From Candidatus Parcubacteria bacterium (GTDB lineage: Bacteria > Patescibacteriota > Minisyncoccia > 2-02-FULL-40-12 > GWA2-44-9): DNA of 5,588 bases. The stretch lies in the NCBI GenBank assembly GCA_019662005.1, contig JAIFWG010000038.1, positions 1 through 5,588 on the forward strand, given 5' to 3'. Made by a program: the position numbers and the translations under genes. Below, piece by piece: positions 1 to 3,274 of this stretch. Under the pieces are notes generated by a model, which did not search any database, was not told the origin of the DNA, and was given only the letters and a program-made list of their open reading frames with translations. Positions within the stretch are counted from its first letter, which is position 1, and every line of letters starts with the position of its first letter.

Positions 1-930
1 AAACAAGTCGAACGAGAGAATGCCCCAATATTTAATGCGCTTCATCGCAAAAAAGAAGGTACACCAACTATGGGCGGTTTGCCTATTTGGTTAACGGTTT
101 CGCTTATTACTTTAGTCTTTTGGGTTCTTTCAGTAACGATTGATGGCTTTTGGTCTCGGGTAAACTTTTTATCACGAAGTCAGACATTCTTGCCTCTGGG
201 TTTTTTGGTCCTGGCCGGTCTCGTGGGAATGGTAGATGATATCCTTGGTATTTTTAAGCGCGGCGGATTTAAGCTTGGTAAGCGACTCGTCTTATTTACT
301 TTTGTAGCAATTATTGGCGCTTGGTGGTTCTATTTCAAACTAGGCAGAGATTTTATAACCGTTCCATTTTTGGGACAGTTCACAGTGGGTTGGCTATATA
401 TTCCTTATTTTATATTTATTATTGTGGCGACCGCATTTTCAATGAATGAATCTGACGGTCTTGATGGTTTATCAGGCGGACTATTTTTAATCATGTTTGC
501 AGCTCTTACCGCAATTGCTTTTGACCAGGGGAGTATGGACTTGGCTATTTTCATGACTGCTATTATGGGCGCCCTGATAGGCTTTTTGTGGTTCAATATT
601 TACCCCGCCAAATTCTTTATGGGAGACACTGGGGTTATGGCAATGGGTTTTACCCTGGGCGTTGTGGCTTTGTTAACCGGTACAGAACTACTGTTGCCTT
701 TGATTGCGATAATTCCTTTAGTTGAATCATTATCAGTTATTTTGCAGACCCTTTCTAAAAAGATCCGTAAGAAAAAGATTTTTCCTTCTACCCCTATTCA
801 CCACACCTTTGAAGCAATAGGATGGCCTGAAACTCAAATCACCATGCGTTTTTGGATGATCAATGCTATCGGTGCAATTATCGGCCTGATTCTATTTTTG
901 ATAGATAGTAAAATCCCTCCGTTACTCTAG
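1..930 (+). CDS. mraY: MraY, phospho-N-acetylmuramoyl-pentapeptide transferase (5' end outside window)
   Basis: Integral membrane enzyme that transfers phospho-MurNAc-pentapeptide from UDP to undecaprenyl phosphate, making lipid I. The reading frame is open from base 1 and its first residues already match the family (QVERE, then KKEGTPTMGG at about 49-78). The ATG at 70 is therefore an internal Met and the true start lies upstream. 309 residues are visible; the family is usually about 320-360. Visible motifs are the Asp pair of VDD (235-240), NESDGLDGL (445-471), the catalytic-Asp motif FFMGDTG (616-633), and the C-terminal PIHHTFEAIGWPE followed by RFW (793-858). Many hydrophobic segments fit the polytopic fold. 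One oddity is that the usual HHH of the histidine motif reads HHT (799-807). No clear terminator follows; the next gene is ftsW 201 bases on, whereas murD often sits between them in other bacteria. Identification is very secure. Confidence 0.97.
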   Translation, partial: KQVERENAPIFNALHRKKEGTPTMGGLPIWLTVSLITLVFWVLSVTIDGFWSRVNFLSRSQTFLPLGFLVLAGLVGMVDDILGIFKRGGFKLGKRLVLFTFVAIIGAWWFYFKLGRDFITVPFLGQFTVGWLYIPYFIFIIVATAFSMNESDGLDGLSGGLFLIMFAALTAIAFDQGSMDLAIFMTAIMGALIGFLWFNIYPAKFFMGDTGVMAMGFTLGVVALLTGTELLLPLIAIIPLVESLSVILQTLSKKIRKKKIFPSTPIHHTFEAIGWPETQITMRFWMINAIGAIIGLILFLIDSKIPPLL

Positions 931-945
931 GTTAATCTCATAAAA

Positions 946-987
946 GGCGTTATATTTATAACACTTAAGTTTTGGTTTAATAACGCC
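946..987 (+). repeat. 8-bp perfect inverted repeat, possible alternative hairpin upstream of ftsW leader
   Basis: ggcgttat (946-953) is exactly complementary to ataacgcc (980-987), with 26 bases between. The left arm can also form a small local hairpin with ataac at 958-962. The right arm overlaps the strand (980-984) that can pair with gttat just before the ftsW start codon, so the two pairings exclude each other. There is no T-run after it, so it is not a standard intrinsic terminator. Function is unknown. Confidence 0.4.
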
Positions 988-1131
988 GCTGGCTTGATCA
1001 GCTTCAAGGCAAAAGCGAGCATTGTGAGGAGCCATATAGGCATATGGTGACGAACAAGCGAAAGCTTTTAACGAAGAAGATGATCAAGAGCGTATCCGCC
1101 GTTAGTTAGGCGGAAGCGGCCAGCAAGTTAT
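980..1131 (+). ncRNA. Candidate structured RNA leader (three-way junction) before ftsW
   Basis: Hand folding gives a nested structure. The closing helix P1 pairs 980-984 with 1127-1131 and 988-993 with 1119-1124. P2 pairs 994-1000 with 1081-1087 and 1002-1005 with 1076-1079, around one G-A mismatch, then continues as 1011-1016 with 1064-1069. The P2 tip pairs 1022-1025 with 1054-1057 and 1032-1037 with 1042-1047, with tandem G-A oppositions between. P3 is a hairpin, tccgcc (1095-1100) with ggcgga (1109-1114). P1 ends on the base before the ftsW ATG. An alternative local hairpin aagc-GAAA-gctt exists at 1056-1067. I do not recognise any known riboswitch or ribozyme consensus. Random RNA of this size also folds extensively, so the call rests on the continuity and nesting of the helices. 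Other readings are a decayed coding fragment or a plain spacer. Confidence 0.35.
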
Positions 1132-2205
1132 ATGAGAAAGCGGTTATTTTGGACTATATTAATTTTAGCTCTATTTGGTTTGGCAGTCTTGTCATCTGCA
1201 GGTATTGTCGATGCTCAAAAGAAATTTGGATCCTCTTACTATTATTTTTACCACCAATTAATGTACGGGCTGCTTCCTGGTCTGGTTCTAGCTTTTATAT
1301 TATCTAAAATTGATTATCACCTTTGGAGAAAATTATCTCTTCTTATATTGTTTGGGGCATTGATGCTTATGACTTTGGTTTTCGTGCCCCAATTTGGGTA
1401 TGGGGTAAAAGGCGCTACTCGGTGGCTTAATATCTATGGGTTTATATTTCAGCCAGCAGAAATTTTAAAGCTGGCCCTGGTAATTTACTTAGCGGCTTGG
1501 TTTGGTGGGCGAAACGAACGAGGCCAGCACTGGGCTTATAGTGCCGCACCATTTTTTATTGTGTTAGGCTTTGCGGCTTTGCTGCTAGCTCTTCAGCCAG
1601 ATATTGGAACTTTAATTGTGGTGAGCTTTATTGCTCTTGGGATGTACTTTATAGCTGGCGTAACTATCAAGCAGTTGTTGGGAATCATGGGTATCGGGTT
1701 GATTGGTTTAACCCTGCTTATTGTTATTGAACCATATCGTTTCAATCGTTTAAAAGCCTATATTAATCCTTCTGGTGATCCGCGCGGGATTTCTTATCAA
1801 GTTAATCAGGCCGTGATCGGTATAGGATCGGGCGGACTCTTTGGTGTTGGTTTTGGGCACAGCGCCCAGAAGTTCGGTTTTCTGCCCGAAGTAGTCGGGG
1901 ATTCTATATTCGCGGTTTTAGCTGAAGAGTTGGGATTGGCGGGTGCGTTAGCAGCAATGGGATTGTTTATTGTTCTTTGTTTGATGCTCAATCATATTGC
2001 TAAATCTGCTTCAGATCGATTTGGCATGCTGCTGGTGATGGGAATAAATATGTGGATCATGGCTCAAGCTTTTATTAACATCGCAGCTATCACTGGCCTT
2101 GCGCCTCTAACAGGAATTCCTTTGCCATTTATTAGTTATGGCGGCACTGCCATCATTGCTCTTCTGGCCGGTTTGGGAATTGTAATGAATATTGCCAAGG
2201 AGTAA
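1132..2205 (+). CDS. ftsW: FtsW, SEDS-family septal peptidoglycan glycosyltransferase
   Basis: Polytopic membrane protein of the SEDS family (FtsW/RodA) that polymerises lipid II into glycan strands, working with a class B penicillin-binding protein at the septum. 357 residues with about ten hydrophobic segments, the usual family size. Family motifs are GATRWLN (94-100), QPAE (107-110), LQPDIGT (about 154-160), LPEVVGDSIFAVLAEELG (about 252-269) and LPFISYGG (331-338). Asp257 in GDSIFAV aligns with the essential SEDS catalytic Asp. FtsW is preferred over RodA because of the LPFISYGG form and the position after mraY, but the two subfamilies are close. The ATG at 1132 is chosen because the hydrophobic N-terminus begins there. 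It has no good Shine-Dalgarno; the nearest purine patch (ggcggaag, 1109-1116) lies inside a predicted hairpin. The gene has an unusually long, foldable upstream region. No terminator follows, so transcription may run on to the terminator at 2528. Confidence 0.93.
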   Translation: MRKRLFWTILILALFGLAVLSSAGIVDAQKKFGSSYYYFYHQLMYGLLPGLVLAFILSKIDYHLWRKLSLLILFGALMLMTLVFVPQFGYGVKGATRWLNIYGFIFQPAEILKLALVIYLAAWFGGRNERGQHWAYSAAPFFIVLGFAALLLALQPDIGTLIVVSFIALGMYFIAGVTIKQLLGIMGIGLIGLTLLIVIEPYRFNRLKAYINPSGDPRGISYQVNQAVIGIGSGGLFGVGFGHSAQKFGFLPEVVGDSIFAVLAEELGLAGALAAMGLFIVLCLMLNHIAKSASDRFGMLLVMGINMWIMAQAFINIAAITGLAPLTGIPLPFISYGGTAIIALLAGLGIVMNIAKE

Positions 2206-2220
2206 AACTCATAGTATGGT
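2192..2220 (+). promoter_or_regulatory. Possible sigma-70-type promoter for the small Cys-rich gene
   Basis: TTGCCA (2192-2197, five of six to the -35 consensus), a 17-base spacer and TATGGT (2215-2220, four of six to the -10). The -35 lies in the last codons of ftsW. Transcription would start near 2227, about 12 bases before the chosen ATG at 2239. Moderate to weak by sequence alone; the gene could equally be read through from ftsW. Confidence 0.35.
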
Positions 2221-2238
2221 TTGCGTAGAACCTTTGCC

Positions 2239-2523
2239 ATGCCTAAAGCCAAAGCAGGAAAAAAGACAAGAAAAGAATCAGGCGGGATAGAGCTGGGAGT
2301 ATTTCTGGAAAGACACGGTGTGGGGCTCAACGATGAAGAATTGGATAGTCCTGTTCCGACACCAAAGCCATATAAAGACCCAGATCTATACGAGGTTTGT
2401 GTCATGCCCAAGTGCGGAAAGCTGACCGATGTTCGCAAAGATCTGCACATAGATTTTAGACACGGATACATAGAAGGTCTTGGTCAATTATGCCCTGAAT
2501 GCTTCTGTGGTCTTGATAAATAA
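2239..2523 (+). CDS. Small Cys-rich, probable zinc-binding protein of unknown function
   Basis: 94 residues; not recognised as a named family. The N-terminal third is basic and low in hydrophobics (MPKAKAGKKTRK), and the middle has a short acidic and Pro-rich stretch (residues 31-48). The C-terminal half holds Cys54, Cys59, His70, His75, Cys85, Cys88 and Cys90 in the pattern C-x4-C, H-x4-H, C-P-E-C-F-C, which suggests one structural zinc site. The spacing loosely resembles the small C-x2-C...HG.CPEC knuckle found at the end of some PAS or sensor proteins; that link is speculative. There is no signal peptide or membrane segment, so it is probably cytoplasmic. The ATG at 2239 is preferred over an in-frame TTG at 2221; an in-frame TAG at 2212 bars anything earlier. 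The nearest Shine-Dalgarno-like aaggag (2197-2202) is about 36 bases away and overlaps the ftsW stop region. A strong hairpin terminator follows four bases after the stop. Confidence 0.75.
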   Translation: MPKAKAGKKTRKESGGIELGVFLERHGVGLNDEELDSPVPTPKPYKDPDLYEVCVMPKCGKLTDVRKDLHIDFRHGYIEGLGQLCPECFCGLDK

Positions 2524-2527
2524 AAAA

Positions 2528-2549
2528 TCCGCCGTTTCGGCGGACTTTT
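2528..2549 (+). terminator. Bidirectional intrinsic terminator between the Cys-rich gene and rpsT
   Basis: Perfect 7-bp GC-rich stem, tccgccg (2528-2534) with cggcgga (2538-2544), and a 3-base loop. On the plus strand it is followed by ctttt. On the minus strand it is followed by a run of six T (complement of 2522-2527), which is the stronger tail. It lies 4 bases after the stop of the plus-strand gene and 6 bases after the stop of rpsT, so it serves both converging genes. Confidence 0.88.
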
Positions 2550-2550
2550 C

Positions 2551-2814
2551 TTATGCTGTTTTAGCGAGAGAGAGGATTGCGTGTGATTTCAGACGGGCGG
2601 CCTTGTTGGGTTTGATTACTCCTGCTTTGGATGCCTTGTCCAAAGTTTGATAAACCTTTGGGAGTAACTTTTTTGCATCGTCTAGCTTTCCTGCAAGAAC
2701 TAGCTTTTTAAGCTGTTTTACAGAGCTTTTGTAGGCATTGATTCGAGACAAATTACGCGTTCGTCGCGTCTTGCTTTGTCGGAGGGCCTTTTTGGCTGAT
2801 TTAGTAATAGGCAT
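2551..2814 (-). CDS. rpsT: Small ribosomal subunit protein S20 (bS20)
   Basis: Primary 16S rRNA-binding protein of the 30S subunit. 87 residues, the normal length. It is very rich in Lys, Arg, Ala and Ser and all-helical in character. Family features are the start MPITKSAKKALRQSKTRR, the following RN..R segment, the central LDDAKKLLPKVYQTLDKA region, and the C-terminal GVIKPNKAARLKSH. It is a single-gene unit read leftwards, with its own promoter (2827-2855) and the shared terminator at 2528-2549. No Shine-Dalgarno is close to the ATG; the nearest purine patch (aaggtag) is about 17 bases upstream and overlaps the -10 box. The predicted leader is only about 6 bases, too short for the leader-based autoregulation known for S20 in E. 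coli. Confidence 0.96.
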   Translation of the reverse strand: MPITKSAKKALRQSKTRRTRNLSRINAYKSSVKQLKKLVLAGKLDDAKKLLPKVYQTLDKASKAGVIKPNKAARLKSHAILSLAKTA

Positions 2815-2826
2815 TGTTGTTTCTGT

Positions 2827-2855
2827 ATTCTACCTTAGTTTGCGGTTTTTTGCAA
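2827..2855 (-). promoter_or_regulatory. Promoter of rpsT
   Basis: Read on the minus strand: TTGCAA (2855-2850) as -35, a 17-base spacer, and TAGAAT (2832-2827) as -10. Start of transcription is expected near 2820, about 6 bases before the rpsT ATG at 2814. Spacing is ideal and both boxes are close to consensus. Confidence 0.65.
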
Positions 2856-2867
2856 CTAGGATATAAT
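2840..2867 (+). promoter_or_regulatory. Promoter of the 46-residue membrane protein gene
   Basis: TTGCGG (2840-2845), a 16-base spacer and a perfect TATAAT (2862-2867). Start is expected around 2874, about 7 bases before the ATG at 2881. It physically overlaps the divergent rpsT promoter: the rpsT -35 box falls in its spacer. Confidence 0.6.
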
Positions 2868-2880
2868 AAGCCGAGTTTGT

Positions 2881-3021
2881 ATGGGTTTATTCCTTAATAT
2901 CTTGATTGTGATCGGGGCATTATTATTTGCTAGCAACTATAATGAAAGGAGTTGGGCAAGAAGTTTGCTAAGAGGATTAGGGATATTCTTTATGATTATT
3001 GGTTACTTCTGGCCAGTATAA
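2881..3021 (+). CDS. Tiny two-helix membrane protein (46 residues)
   Basis: Unrecognised. ATG to TAA gives 46 residues. A hydrophobic helix (about 3-18, LFLNILIVIGALLFAS) is followed by a polar basic turn (NYNERSWARSLLRG, about 19-32) and a second hydrophobic helix (about 33-46, IFFMIIGYFWPV). The three Arg in the turn suggest that the loop faces the cytoplasm and both termini face outward. Support for a real gene is positional: a TATAAT promoter just upstream, and a strong terminator whose stem begins on the last base of the stop codon. No Shine-Dalgarno is visible. Function unknown. A small stress or envelope protein or a type I toxin-like peptide are possibilities only; a non-coding transcript is the main alternative. 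Confidence 0.6.
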   Translation: MGLFLNILIVIGALLFASNYNERSWARSLLRGLGIFFMIIGYFWPV

Positions 3022-3045
3022 CGGGCTCCGCCCGTTTTTGTTTTT
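3021..3045 (+). terminator. Intrinsic terminator after the 46-residue gene
   Basis: 6-bp stem acgggc (3021-3026) with gcccgt (3030-3035), loop tcc, then tttttgttttt to 3045. It starts on the last base of the stop codon, and its T-run merges into the -35 box of the next promoter. Confidence 0.88.
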
Positions 3046-3071
3046 GACAATTTATGATTTTAATTTAAAAT
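3044..3071 (+). promoter_or_regulatory. Promoter of the 51-residue membrane protein gene
   Basis: Consensus TTGACA (3044-3049), a 16-base spacer and TAAAAT (3066-3071, five of six). Start expected near 3078, about 10 bases before the ATG at 3088. One of the best sigma-70-type matches in the window. Confidence 0.7.
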
Positions 3072-3087
3072 AACAACAGTCCTGTTT

Positions 3088-3243
3088 ATGACTCCTAGTC
3101 GAATCATAGTGTTTGTTTTGTGGTGGGTAATCGCCTTCGTTTTAATGAATAGGCTTCGTTCTTGGAATATGTTAGACGAAGAGGGTGTGGTCTTGATCCT
3201 TATTGCCACACTTATATGTTCGGTAGCAACCTTGGGCTTTTAA
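3088..3243 (+). CDS. Tiny two-helix membrane protein (51 residues)
   Basis: Unrecognised. ATG to TAA gives 51 residues: a short N-terminus MTPSR, hydrophobic helix about 6-20 (IIVFVLWWVIAFVLM), polar turn about 21-32 (NRLRSWNMLDEE), and a second hydrophobic helix about 33-51 (GVVLILIATLICSVATLGF). The layout and the RSW in the turn resemble the neighbouring 46-residue protein, but the sequences are otherwise unlike, so a common origin is only a suggestion. It has its own consensus promoter and a terminator 7 bases after the stop. No Shine-Dalgarno is visible upstream of the ATG. Function unknown; a non-coding transcript cannot be ruled out. Confidence 0.6.
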   Translation: MTPSRIIVFVLWWVIAFVLMNRLRSWNMLDEEGVVLILIATLICSVATLGF

Positions 3244-3250
3244 TTAAGCT

Positions 3251-3272
3251 GCGGGCTCTAGGCCCGCTTTTT
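3251..3272 (+). terminator. Intrinsic terminator after the 51-residue gene
   Basis: 6-bp stem gcgggc (3251-3256) with gcccgc (3262-3267), loop tctag, then ttttt (3268-3272). On the minus strand the hairpin is followed by agcttaatt, a poor T-run, so it works mainly for the plus strand and only weakly for uvrB, whose stop is 3 bases from the T-run. Confidence 0.85.
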
Positions 3273-3274
3273 GT

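Noticed and set aside
405..596. Minus-strand open frame of 63 codons inside mraY
   Set aside because: It lies wholly opposite the conserved mraY motifs, has no promoter or family motif, and is best explained as a shadow of mraY.
1026..1050. Resemblance of the gagccatat...atatggt hairpin to group II intron domain V
   Set aside because: The upper stem, two-base bulge and GNRA-type loop of domain V are missing, there is no reverse transcriptase, and the gap is too short for an intron.
1044..1109. 21-codon basic peptide frame starting with ATG in the mraY-ftsW gap
   Set aside because: It has no Shine-Dalgarno or promoter, is very short, and its ATG lies in a predicted stem. Not supportable as a gene.
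1095..1114. GC-rich hairpin before ftsW as an intrinsic terminator
   Set aside because: The 6-bp stem resembles the terminator at 2528 but is followed by agcggccagc, with no T-run on the plus strand, and by an AC-containing sequence on the minus strand.
1806..1991. Minus-strand open frame of 61 codons inside ftsW
   Set aside because: It is opposite the catalytic region of ftsW, with Pro/Ala/Asn-rich composition typical of an antisense shadow.
2216..2290. 24-residue frame from ATG 2216 after the aaggag at the ftsW end
   Set aside because: It overlaps the Cys-rich gene in another frame and has no distinctive content. The aaggag is explained by the last ftsW codons.
2136..2471. Minus-strand open frame of 111 codons over the ftsW end and the Cys-rich gene
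   Set aside because: It spans two plus-strand genes and the gap between them, and has no recognisable motif. The plus-strand reading has the metal-site Cys pattern and a terminator right after its stop.
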